Below are positions 44,934 through 56,035 of a DNA stretch of 64,000 bases, in pieces (the stretch's first letter is position 1; each line of letters opens with the position of its first letter). This stretch comes from Mortierella sp. BCC40632 (taxonomy: Eukaryota > Mortierellomycota > Mortierellomycetes > Mortierellales > Mortierellaceae). A program made the translations under genes and the position numbers. Location: assembly GCA_011634665.1 (NCBI GenBank), contig WAEK01000014.1, forward strand, positions 354,501 through 418,500, given 5' to 3'. Below the pieces are notes generated by a model. That model saw nothing but the letters and a program-made list of their open reading frames with translations. It was not told the DNA's origin and ran no database searches.

Positions 44934-46248
44934 ATGGACAGAGCCACAGACCTCCTGGCGCCTGTCGCCACCTCATTAGGCAATACCTTCAACAAAGTCT
45001 TTAGTAACGTCGACCTCGATGGCTTTCTTACCAGTCTACCCCCTTCACTTCCTGTGACCCCCTGCAATCCAGCCAGTAATCCTGCACGCATCCCACTTCC
45101 CAACTCGCTTTACTTTTCCATCTTTTTCGTCTTTGGAGGTGGTCTCTATGCCTTTCTCCTCTTCCCACTCCCCCTGCGGGTTAAGCAGCTTCTTGCGGCA
45201 CCTTTACTCTTTGGCCTCTTTGCACTCCCGCTCATCATGACCGCCGTCAACTCGCCCGCACTCCAATTCATTCATGTCTCGGCCTGTTCCTGCGTTATCA
45301 TGCGCATGTTTGACCTCTACTACATCACACCCTGGAGAACAGGCAAGGAGCCCGTCTTGAACCTCGAGGACTGGTACTGCGAAGTATGGGCCCCCTTCCG
45401 CAAGGTCCCTCTCTCCAAAGACCAGCTGGAGCGTCGGGAACTCGAGCGCCAGCAAATCAGACTTCTTCGTGAGGCTGATCAACAATCTTCGAACGAAAAG
45501 ACCTCCCATGCTGATGCCAGCAATAGCACCACCAAGAAGCCTGCCAACGACAAGACTGAACCAATGAATGACCTTTGTAACGACACTAATGACCTTAATG
45601 AAATCAAACCTGCCGATGAGCCCAGCACGCTCAGAAAACGCCATGTCGAAAAGAGTCCCAAGGAGGAATCCGTTCCTGGCAAGCCTGTTCAAGAGGTTAC
45701 TCTTTCGCAACCCATGGACCCCAACCCACAACACTGGAGTTATTATCTCCCCCGTTGGCTCTTTTATGCCGTCCTGATGGACGTTGTTCCCTTTTGCCTG
45801 AGCTTCTTTACCTATGAGGAAATTCAAAACCTTTCATTGATCCCATCTCTCTTGGTCAAGATTGGTGTCAGTGCATTGATTATCTTTGACATTTCGTTTG
45901 CCAACTATACTATCATGATCATCTGGGCTACCGTCACAGGGAACCTGGTCCGAGACACCGAATGGACCTTGGTCCGTCATTATTTCCCTGGCCTGGCTAC
46001 CTCGCCCTCCGAGTTCTGGAGACAGTGGCATCATCTGTTCCGATACATCTGGGTCGACCTTGGTTTCAAGCCAACCAAGCATGTTTTCCGCAATTTGTTC
46101 AAGGGCACACGTATGGCCAAGTTACCTGTTGTGAAGGCCCTTGAGATGATCCTGCCCATCATGGGCGTGTTTTTGATGTCAGGATTGATGCACGAGTATA
46201 TTGTGATCGGGTAAGTCTTTTTGAGAGTTTTCTTTGTTTGTGTGTGTA

Positions 46249-46288
<40 letters not shown>

Positions 46289-46633
46289 TCTGTGCGTGTG
46301 TAAAATCAAGATAGACGACTAACATTCGTTGGGAATGTGCTTCGCTTTCTTTTTCTTGTTGCTAGAATGTGGCATGTTCGCCCTGGAAGCATGACAGCCT
46401 TTTTCTTGATCCAAGGTGCTGGCACCATCATCTCCAAGGCTGTATACGATGCCGTGGGCCATAAGGTCCAGGTTCCATCGCCTATCCTGATTGCTCTGAC
46501 CTGGGTCTTCAACCTCACCACCGCAGGGTTGTTTATGGAGCCTGTTATCAGGAACCAGGGTTTCAACATCATTGCTAACCAGAGCATTCTCTTGCACTCG
46601 TACAATTTGTTGCGTTCCGTTGGTGTCTTTTAA
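44934..46633 (+). CDS. MBOAT-family acyltransferase (wax-synthase-like)
   Basis: Two exons, 44934-46210 and 46366-46633 (514 aa). It is a polytopic membrane protein with hydrophobic segments at about 60-125, after residue 265, and throughout the C-terminal part. The conserved SPSEFWRQWHHLFRY block and the later GLMHEY, with the probable catalytic His at about 420, mark the wax-synthase-like MBOAT clan. In fungi, members acylate long-chain alcohols, sterols or terpenoid hydroxyls at the ER. A ~100-residue charged insertion at about 165-265 (Lys/Glu/Asp/Asn-rich) breaks the membrane part and is probably cytosolic. The substrate cannot be told. Early-diverging oleaginous fungi make neutral lipids, which fits but does not prove a storage role. 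A (TG)n run lies in the intron. Confidence 0.82.
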
Positions 46634-47109
46634 ACAAAGAACTCCTTTCCTTTCCATACCCTTCCTCCTCTACCTACTCTTTCTCGACGAACCAAATAGA
46701 ACCACTCTATACCCGACATGTTGTAATTGTAACCACCTTTAGTCTCGAGTTCACTTTTTTTTCTTGAGCAGAATAAAAACAAAAAAAAAAAAAAAAAAAA
46801 TAGTCAGGGCGAAGTCCTTCACCTAAAAAAAAAAGGGAGAAGAGAGGAGAGAGAGAGAGAATGAAAAATGGCACCGAAATGGTAAAGCCACATCAAGATA
46901 AACACTTGATTGAGAAAGAGAGAAACGAGAGAGAAGGGGGGTTGCACGTTGACTCTCTCTCTCTCTCTCTCTCTCTCTCCTACCCCTGGAGCACCCTCTT
47001 ACACGTCGCTCTCTCTGGGTCGCCACTACTCTTTCAACTTTCACTCTATCTTTTGTTCTCTCACTTTCTCGGCCAAAGAAAAAAAAAAGGAGCTGAAAAG
47101 TAAAACAAC
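46634..47109 (+). other. Intergenic MBOAT / MT-A70
   Basis: Contains the 3' end of the MBOAT gene (GAATAAAA at about 46771 as poly-A signal, then poly-A at 46781-46800) and the CT-rich 5'UTR of the next gene with (CT)n at about 46952-46979. Confidence 0.5.
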
Positions 47110-48785
47110 ATGAACCTCCCCGAAGAGGTCGCCATGACCGACAGTGGCAACGAATCCGAGTCTGGCAATTCGTCCAGCAACAATGCCGCCTCTTCCTCCA
47201 CCTCTTCCCTTTCCATGGCCACAGGAGGACGACTGGCCAAATTATTGCTTCGAGAACAAGAGATTATCAGGACCTTGGAAGAACTCTCCAAGGATATTCA
47301 ACGACTGGAAAAAGGTGCTCAGGGCAATAAGGAAGGAGAGGAGGAGGAATCCAAGGGTGGTGAAGGAAACGATGCTGACCTGGGTGACGACTTGGACTTG
47401 GAGGAATTTGAAGCTCCCGAGTGGTGTGTCCCCATCAAGGCTAATGTCATGACTTATGACTGGGATGTAATGTTCTCATTGGATCTCTCTTTTATTATTT
47501 TTTTTATGGACCGATACCATCAACGCGAATGGAGACCTTTTTTTTTGTTGTTGTTGTTGTTGTTGTTTGTTGTTGTTGCTTACTTTTTTTTTTTTGTCAA
47601 AAAATCAACTTCATGCCACTGACACAAGGAAACCCGCTTATATGTATTTATCTATCTACACTATAGAGCTTGGCAGCCGAGTGCCAATTCGATGTCATCT
47701 TGATGGATCCACCATGGCAGCTCGCCACGCACGCCCCAACTCGTGGAGTATGTGTTGCACCACACCAGCATTGATTTATTTTATATATTTTTTTTTTTTT
47801 TTTTTTTTTTTTCATGGATCTTGAACGACCATGATATGGATCAACGGATCGAAAGAAAAAGAAAGAGAAAACGCTGCTAGAAAATAATTCTTTTTAACAC
47901 AAGAACAACTATTTTTATTTTTTATTTATTTATTTATTTATTTATTTTTCTCTCTCTCTCTCTATCGTTTTGCTTTCTCTAGGTGGCCATTGCCTATCAG
48001 CAACTACCCGACATTTGTATTGAAGATTTGCCAGTGCCCAAGTTGAGCTCGAATGGATTCATCTTTATCTGGGTCATCAACAACAAATACGCCAAGGCAT
48101 TTGATCTCATGCGGAAATGGGGATACAGGTATAAAAGAAAAAAAGAAAGAAAAAAAAAAAGAAAGAAAAAAAAGAAAGAAAAGAAAGCCTAGTTAATCTA
48201 GTCGACCCTCGTATTCTTGCATGTGTATTTTTTTATTCTTCTTCCCGCCAAGGATTCTGACAAACAACTTTTTGTAACCTGTTGCTTTCACTTTTATTAT
48301 TATTATTATTTATCCTGTGGTATGGGATCTTTTCTAGCTATGTGGACGATATTACATGGGTCAAGCAGACAGTGAACAGGAGAATGGCAAAAGGACACGG
48401 ATATTACCTTCAACACGCCAAGGAGACATGCCTCGTTGGAAAGAAGGTAAGGAGGGGGAAGGAAGGATCACGTCTCTAGCAACCAGCCTTTTTTTTTTTT
48501 TTGCGTTGCCATTAACTCGTTTTTGCACCGTTTTGGAACCCCCCCGCTTTTGGATTATTATTATTATTATTTTATAGGGAGATGATCCACCAGGATGTCG
48601 CCGATCGATTGGATCAGATGTCATCTTTTTCAGAACGTCGTGGACAAAGTCAAAAACCTGAAGAACTTTACGAGTTAATCGAGGAATTGGTTCCCGATGG
48701 ACGGTACCTGGAGATCTTTGGACGAAAGAACAATTTACGCGATTACTGGGTGACGGTCGGAAACGAGCTTAAAAAAAAAAAATAA
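47110..48785 (+). CDS. MT-A70 N6-adenine methyltransferase, MTA1-like (one apparent frameshift)
   Basis: Five exons: 47110-47466, 47667-47747, 47983-48128, 48338-48446 and 48578-48785 (about 299 aa). The N-terminal ~95 residues are Ser/Asn-rich with a helix and an acidic patch. The methyltransferase domain follows: DVILMDPPWQ with the catalytic DPPW at 133-136, IAYQQLPDICIEDLPVP, NGFIFIWVINNKY, YVDDITWVKQTVNRRMAKG, YLQHAKETCLVGKK, then DVIF / SERRGQSQKPEELYELIEE and YLEIFGRKNNLRDYWVTVGN. The NRRMAKGHG and FSERRGQSQKP motifs differ from METTL3/Ime4 (mRNA m6A), and recall ciliate and early-fungal MTA1, which makes N6-methyladenine in DNA with partner proteins. This subclass call is from memory. 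Exon 5 needs a 1-nt shift at the T5 run 48626-48630. If the first ATG is not used, a second lies at 47134. Confidence 0.82.
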
Positions 48786-49072
48786 AATAAAAAAAAAAAA
48801 TAAAAACCATGAATAAAAAAAAATCATTCGATTTTTTTTTTTTTTTTTTTTCATAGTTGACATGGGTTTGCTTCGATAAAAGAGGGATACCCTTTTGTTG
48901 AGCGGAGCAAATAATACATTAGTTGGGCAATTGGACAGGTGTCGGTAAAGTATTCCTTGGGTCTCTTTGAGATGAACAAGAGTAACAAAAAAAGGGAAAA
49001 AGCGTTTTATCTATATACACATCATGGTAATACTATCCAATCTAGACATAGGGAGGGAGAAAGAGAGAGAAA

Positions 49073-49147
<75 letters not shown>

Positions 49148-49194
49148 ACACGCGCAGTGACCAGTAACCCCTCTAAAAAAAAGTTCTTTCTCAA
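48786..49194 (+). other. Convergent 3' ends with A-rich runs and (CA)n
   Basis: Tail-to-tail spacer between the MT-A70 gene and the GDP-mannose transporter. It holds several A- and T-runs and a long (CA)n repeat. No gene. Confidence 0.6.
49075..49145 (+). repeat. (CA)n microsatellite, about 35 units, uninterrupted
   Basis: About 71 bp of perfect CA dinucleotide lying just downstream of the GDP-mannose transporter stop codon, so it is transcribed as (UG)n in its 3'UTR if the 3'UTR reaches past 50 nt. Confidence 0.95.
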
Positions 49195-49638
49195 TTAGTC
49201 GGCAATCTTGCCATCAGGATTGCTCTTGTAAAGTGGCAGAGCTGTATTCTTGTTGCCAATTATTGTCGAGACCGGTGCCTTGACCTCCACATCATCCGCC
49301 ATTCCAACCGCTGTCGTGTCCGTCTTGATAGGTTCTGCAAGTGAAGAATTGCTGACATGGTTCAAATTACGTTGTGCCTGCTCCGTCTTGCTATAACTGT
49401 AGAGGAGACCTGCCACAAAGCCGAGAAAGATACCGAGTACATTGCCCAAGGTCGCAGGATCACCCAAAAAGAGGATACCACTCGCTGCGACAGGAAGCTT
49501 GTTGAGTGCGCCTACCATCGAATAAGTTGTTGAAGAGGTGCAGCGGACACACCAGGCACTACCGTAGGAGATCAAGAAGGACGAAATGCCGGAAAGAATG
49601 ATTGCCACTGACAATGCTGACCGCACCTCTGGATCACT

Positions 49639-49683
<45 letters not shown>

Positions 49684-51115
49684 AGGATCAGTTTCCGAGG
49701 ACAAAGGTTGTTCCTTAACAGAGCAAAGTTCGGTAAATAGAACAATAGGGTGCATTCGAAATGATCGCCTTACAATGTTCGGGTCAATTCGCCATTAAAC
49801 CATCCCTCGAGACAGCAGCTAAGGGTGAGCATTACGGGCAAGCTCAAAAGGTTGTTGTAATAGACGGTATCAAAGTCCTTAAAGTTGAAATGTTTGATCC
49901 TCTTGCGCATATAGAGCACATAGCCTGCAGACGAGAGACAGTTGGCTGCCATCCAAAAATATCCTGGATTCAGTTGAGTAAGCTCGAGTGCTTCCGTGGA
50001 CATGCTCGACCTGATATCGGACCATCCTGCAATCACTGACGAAAAGACCTAGAGTCAAGGAGACAAAAGTTCGAGTTATTGGATGGACCCCAATTGAATT
50101 TCCTTATGGAAGTAATAATAAAGTTGATCTTCTCTCCCCCTCTCCCCGATCCACAAGCTAGAAACATACCATAAAAAGGAAGCTGAGCAACATCATCGGC
50201 GTCACTTTGCTTCCGAACCAGGCCACCTCACCATAGGCGATGAGAATGATGGTCAAGTTCTTGAAGATAGTATAGACGGGGATACTCAGGAACTGCAGAC
50301 TACAAAGAGAGGGAAAGAGGGAGGGAGGGAGAGAGGGTGGAGAAGCAGAATGTGGCACAAGATGAAATGTCAGAACGTTAGGCGTTACAAGAAGCTCTAC
50401 CTCGGAGCATGCAGAGACGTGATCTAATCGATTTTGCCACAACAGATAGTAGGAGAAGGTGGGCGTAGGACTAGAGTGGGCGTTTTGTAGGTTGAGACCT
50501 CGAAAGTACCCTACCTCCCTCTACGCGCCTAGCCCTCTTCTTCTTCTATTTCCATGAGTGTTTCTGACTGACCTCTTGCTTCCAGTGTAGATCATGGCGA
50601 CAAGGGTTAATGAGATAGGGAACCACTTTTTGGCCTCTTTGCTTTCCAGACGACGGTACGAGATTAGATCTAGGCGTTTGAAAATCCAGAGCATGATCAC
50701 TGCTGCTATTGACTAGAGAAAGAGAAGAAGAAGAAAAAAAAAAGAAGAGAAGAAATAAACAAGAAGAATAGAAAAGGCATGGGCTCATGGTCAGACTTGA
50801 GAGAAGCAAAACGCCCAAAAAAAAAAAAAGAAAAAGATGAGACCGAGCACAAATTGAGCAGAGAAGAAAGAATGAAAGACTTGCCTGGAGACTGAGAAGC
50901 AAAAAGTTCATTTTAAAGTCAAAGCGGGAAAGAACAAGCTTGTTGGTGACAGTCATTAGGATACTTGAGGAGCAATAGGCGACGATGCTCAATGTGGCCG
51001 AATTGGCCATGGTGGAATGAGAGGAGGATGGAGCGGTCATGTTGGTAGAGAAGGCAGTGGGAGTGGGCTTGCACTCCTTTCTGATGAGAAATGACGGGTC
51101 GGAGATGAGTGGCAA
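49195..51115 (-). CDS. VRG4: GDP-mannose transporter of the Golgi
   Basis: Five exons on the minus strand: 51115-50885, 50712-50573, 50299-50170, 50048-49774 and 49636-49195 (405 aa). It is a multi-spanning drug/metabolite-transporter fold. Conserved blocks are [56 protein letters not shown], then the GALNK nucleotide-sugar motif at 301-305 and ILFLGDP. It exchanges cytosolic GDP-mannose for GMP, feeding protein and lipid mannosylation and cell-wall mannan. The C-terminal ~60 residues are hydrophilic and cytosolic. The first donor is GCAAGT rather than GT, and phase 0 on both sides supports this GC-AG intron. Intron 4 contains a long poly-A run (poly-T on the coding strand) directly at its acceptor. 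The start at 51115 gives a 35-residue N-terminal cytosolic tail; ATGs at 51040 and 51010 are alternatives. Confidence 0.9.
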
Positions 51116-51361
51116 GAAGGCCGAGGAGGAGGAGGAGGAGGAGGAGGAGTTGGAGTACCGAGAAAGGATAGGATGAGTAGAGGAGGGGAGAGTTGAATGG
51201 AATGGGATGGATGGAAGAGAGTGAGAGAGAGAAAATGAGAAAGAGGGTCCAGCAGACGGAAAACAGAGCAGAAAAAGAATAAAAAAAAAAAAAAAAACGA
51301 CACGGACTCTCTATCTATTTCTTCTTTCTCTTTTCTCGCGCGCTCTCTCTTTCTTTCTTTC

Positions 51362-51433
<72 letters not shown>

Positions 51434-52140
51434 GAGGTATTCTCTTTACCTCACTGGGGTGTGTATCAGAATCAAGGCCCTCTCCCCCCTCTCTCTCTCT
51501 TTCTCTCTCCTGATGTTCCACCCAATCTGATTGGCCGTCTTCCCTTCTTCTTTACATTTCTGTAGCGCCTCTTAACCTCCACTACAACAACAACAAAAAA
51601 AGGAAAAGGTATCATACCAAACCATAAGAAAAGAGTCAACCGACTTCATATCTTGGGCTTTGACTTTTACCCAATCCGTATTAATTTATCCATGTACATC
51701 GACTCTTGTTGGCAAACGTCTCCTCGATGAAACTATTCCCCTGTCTTGTTCACAATAGATCCCCCCACAGCCCAGTCCTTGATTCAACGCAAGGCAACTT
51801 TTTTTTCAGCACTAGCGCTAGTTCCCTCCTACACACTAGCAGGCGCGACTCGGCCCTCTCTGAAGGTTTGTGGTAAGGCAAAGGACAGACCTGCTAGCGT
51901 TGGGTCACACAAACACTCCTTCATGCCGACTGCCTGTCAGACCCTGAGCTCTGTGGGAAAGGTGAGGGGAAAAAAAAGAAGGGCATAGCAATTTTTTTTC
52001 GGTTCAGCATCTGACACGTTGGACCATCCGAGCATAGATGTCTCTTCATGATAAATAAGACTGGCTAACATCAACAGATAGCATCAACTTGGCAGTGGCG
52101 ATTAACGACTAGTGTCATTGTACTATTTTCTTGGTCATGA
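51116..52140 (+). other. Upstream region of VRG4 with (CT)n; no gene
   Basis: GAG repeats (51126-51150), poly-A (51279-51296), a CT-dinucleotide run at about 51368-51427 and further CT-rich sequence form the promoter/5'UTR side of the transporter. From 51600 on, there is unremarkable sequence without a supportable gene. Confidence 0.5.
51368..51427 (+). repeat. (CT)n microsatellite
   Basis: About 60 bp of CT, upstream of the transporter on its antisense side (GA on the coding strand). Confidence 0.93.
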
Positions 52141-53224
52141 CTAGACTCGTTCCAAAAAGGATTGCAACCCAACTAGAGGAGATCCTCGAGGTAACTGTAG
52201 TTGATCAAGAGCTCAAAGGTAACTCCCAGTCTCTGGGGAATACCAACGAAACTGTGGCCGTTCACCAAGACTCGCCCCACGATTCGAACAAGACATGAAC
52301 TGTGGGCGACCTCGCCATCATTGAGCCAGACCAACAGAGTGCAGGATAACAAGATCTAGAATTAGGTTCGATGGAAGTAGTCACAGAGAATAGTGTGGTA
52401 CTTTGCAGTACTCTGCCAACTCAGTTCTACAGATTGCTGTAGAGTGCCAGGGACGCCAAATATATAGAATTATCGACACCATGTCTGATTATCATACCCT
52501 CTCTTTCGACTAGAATCGCCAGGGGAATGGCACTTGAGGATTCATTCTATGAAAAGGCAAAATCAGCTTCTCTTCACAAGATCCACATTGCTAAACATGG
52601 AGGTTATAATATTGGCCAACCAACAGAGCTCTTCAAGAAATACGGCCCTACATCCTGGCTTTCCTCCATATGATCAAGTATAACATACTCATGACGACTT
52701 TTGTGGCACCAGTCCTCGTAATAGCCGACTTGTTAGAACAGGTCAATATCGTCTCGGAGAGCGTCAAACACTTGAAAGAGAGTCTCAAAGACCTCTTTAA
52801 CGACGCCATCTTAATCTTCTAATTCAAGATGGAAATTGAACGATCTAGCTAATGGAGATGAAGACCGACTCGAATTTGGCGGGATTGACACACTTGAAGG
52901 AGCAGATCTTTGGCTATTGGAACCATATCTCTCAAGCAGAGACTCGATTTGGACATCTAGAAGCCTCTATTGACAAAAATGATTGAAACGGGTGTATCTG
53001 GATCTCTACCACAAGAACTAGAAAATGAAATATAGGGAGGGACGAACGGGCGTTGCTGTATGTGCTCTGCGACAGCTGGAGGCGACAATCAGAATGTGCA
53101 TCATCTTTACACTTGAGCTTTATACATCTGCCTTTCACACACCAACGAGTGGTATACTCAACCGGAGCGGACGATTTGATCCGCTTATCGAGATCGTGAC
53201 AAATGAGCGTTTCTCGCTCATCTA
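52141..53224 (+). pseudogene. Decayed gene of a multicopy fungal family (unnamed)
   Basis: One frame reads as protein from 52141 to about 52670 through four stop codons (RIATQLEEILEVTVVDQEL, then MALEDSFYEKAKSASLHKIH, KHGGYNIGQPTELFKKYG). A second frame continues with HMIKYNILMTTFVAPVLVI and EQVNIVSESVKHLKESL. A third reads GIDTLEGADLWLLEPYL up to about 53220. From memory only, I associate this order of motifs with large multicopy Mortierella proteins of unknown function. Three of the first stops (TGA, TAA, TAG) fit single C-to-T changes from CGA, CAA and CAG. No intact copy is in the window. Confidence 0.55.
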
Positions 53225-54645
53225 GGTCTAATGGTCGCTACGATTTCTTCAATAGGATCAGCCGATTCCCTCAGAGAGGGAAGAGGGTGAGGGAGGGAGG
53301 GAGAGAGCAACTCCAGTACTCTCCAGACTCCGAATCTGATTAGCTGCCAACCCCATTAAACCAAGAATGCTTTTGATCTATTTCACGCTCTACCAATAGC
53401 CAAGCACGCCTCTCTTTCGAGATCGGGCAAATATATCATTCTTTCCTGGACTGAGAGAGCTCACTCGAATCCACAACTGAGCATAGTGTTCCTGAAATCA
53501 AAGTAGTGCGATAATAGAATATCCTTGAAAGTTCAAAGAGTTCTTTCATTTATTCATGCTCGAGTCAATGTAGCTGTTCAATTACATTTAATTTCATTGC
53601 CCAAGGCTATGCGAAAAATATTAAAGAGCCATAGTCGACACCACACTTGCCTTGGGTCGAGCCTCACGTTTGTACATTTCCATAGTCAATACCATTCCAT
53701 CGTGTCTCGAATTTTTGTTGACTGTTCCATGACTCTGCTGGTACTTCTGCGCTCTGCCCTGGCGATTGTTGGTTCATCTCCTGAAGACCAGAATTAGCCT
53801 GTCGACAGGACCTCTACTATTACCTCCAGCTATTGAACACATGCTCGAACTTTGTCGTCAGACGGCTTTATTTCCACCACTTCAATATCTGATCGGTGAG
53901 CTGGGGAGACTTAGTCCACAGGAAAGGGGGCAGTATGTCAAGGTTGTCAAGGTTGTTTGATCAGGAAATTCAACAACATCTACATACTAATATATCGAAG
54001 CGTGTTGTCCTCACTTGTCCAAAGTGTATCCAGTCCTGTCTCAACACTGCGTAATTGAAGACCCGGAAATTTCAGAGTGCACTGGCTTTTGGACAGAAAA
54101 GATGAACTCTACCTTATTGTTGTTGCTGTCGTTGCTGCTGTTGCTGTTGTACAATCCTGCTGACTATCCCAATTACCCATTTAACCTTCCTCATATCCGA
54201 ATGCGGCCATTTTGGACCAAGAAAAGAAAAAAAAGGAAAAAAAAGAAAAGGCAGTTGCCTGATAGAGAGGATGAGAAAGTCCAATGGGGCAAGATCCCAC
54301 TTCTTCGTGACCCATTCCTCGAGACTAGTGAACCATGGGTGCAAAGAGCATAGTAACTTTGTCTTTGGCGTTTCATGATGAACAGACAGGGCCAATGGTG
54401 GAATGTAGGAGGGCTCGCTTGGTCCATCAAAGTTAATGAGACTCGCAAACCTTATTGGCCCCTTCGATGGGCCATCATCAGAGAAACAGATTTTGGAGCG
54501 TGTGTTTTTTCCAAATGGTGGCGATGAAAGCCAAACCTAATAGGGGGAAGGGGTTGTTCTACTCTTTTTTTTTTTTTTTTTTCCCTTAGAATTTAAATAG
54601 GCGCAGCCAAATACCCACTTTGTCTCCTCACTTCCCCATCCCACC
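53225..54645 (+). other. Gene remnants and upstream region of the SNF2 gene
   Basis: Short coding-like fragments remain, for example 53810-53960 (IEHMLELCRQTALFPPLQY), without start, domain or connection. A poly-T tract at about 54566-54582 lies 64 nt before the SNF2 ATG and is probably in its 5'UTR. Nothing else is supportable. Confidence 0.4.
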
Positions 54646-56004
54646 ATGGTCTGGAATCATCATCAACCGACCTTTATTCCCATCGGCACATGGGACGCGT
54701 CTGCTCCCGTCGCCATCCTTGCCGACGCCGTCTCACCAGCCGCAGACACCATTGACATCATCGTCGCAAAGGCAATTGTCCATCTAGAGCGTACCAATAT
54801 TCTCCAATGTCACCACGAACACATCAATGACCAGCTCTACCGTACCAACATTCATGCCATCGACCGCTCCTCACTACCACCTCATTCACCCTCCGCCGCG
54901 GAGACGACTCAGACACGCGAGGCGCTGACGGCTGTCCTGCTCAATATGAACGTCAACCCCGCGGCCTTTGCCAGCCCCGCTGTCTCCGTCTCATCCACAT
55001 CTCTGTTTGAAGGCGACGTCGGCAAGCGCCTCATCGATGTCTACATGGATATCCCTTCTTCTCGAACCGTCAACGATCCATTCTTTCGTACAGAGTCTGC
55101 TATCTCTTCCAAAGCAGCAACCAGGCTCTTGGATCAAATCATTGAGTTCGATTCTCCGGAAGGGATGAGAACCAAGCTTTACCAGTACCAGAAAAACTCT
55201 GTCTGGAAGATGCTACGACGCGAACTTTGTTCCAACACTATCGTCGACCCTTGGTTTGTTCCTCTTAAAGACATGCGCTCGGAGCCATACTATCTCAGCA
55301 CCTCCAACAAGAACCTTGGCTTTTACCGTAATCCACCATCTTACTGGGATGATGTTCCAGGAGGCATCGTTTGTGAGGACATGGTAAGCATGTGACGGAT
55401 TTTTCCACTGAAAGATATCTTTCTTTTTTTTTTTTTTTTTTTTGCCAGACACTAATCATCTTTCGATACAGGGAACTGGCAAAACATGTATTTGTTTAGC
55501 GCTCATCCTCCACACTATCCATCAATATAGCAAAGCCCCGACGGTCAACACGCGGCTCTATTGTGACATCAATCCTTTTACATCCCCCTCGTCAAGGGTT
55601 CTTGGCGACATGGACCAAGATTTGGAAGCGTTCCAAGAGACTGTCCTCCCTGCAGGGGCTGCCATCCCTTCACTAGTAGAGATTGCAGCAGCCAAAATGA
55701 AAACGGCTGGCATCAAGTACAAGGGGCTTTATTTGAGCCATACAGTTCAAGAATTATTGGATTCAAATCCTGCGTACTATTACAATTCGAACAGCAAGGC
55801 ACATGAACGACCTATGCGGAGTAGTCGAGTTAAACAACATCAGGCTGCCAATCCCTCCATGCCGATCTATCTTTCGAGTACAACGCTTGTCATTGTCCCC
55901 CCAAGTCTGTGCGATCAATGGTGCAACGAGATCAACAAGGTACCTAATCAAGCCCTTGATCACAGACGTAATTTTACTTTTTTAAGACAACCCTGTCACT
56001 GACA

Positions 56005-56035
<31 letters not shown>

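Noticed and set aside
44934..46633. Sterol O-acyltransferase (ARE/ACAT) for the MBOAT gene
   Set aside because: The FWRQWHH and GLMHEY blocks and the length suit the wax-synthase-like branch better than ACAT motifs.
47110..48785. Assignment of the MT-A70 gene as METTL3/Ime4 (mRNA m6A writer)
   Set aside because: Motifs around the DPPW box and the C-terminal block differ from METTL3; no CCCH zinc fingers. MTA1-like is preferred, though not proven.
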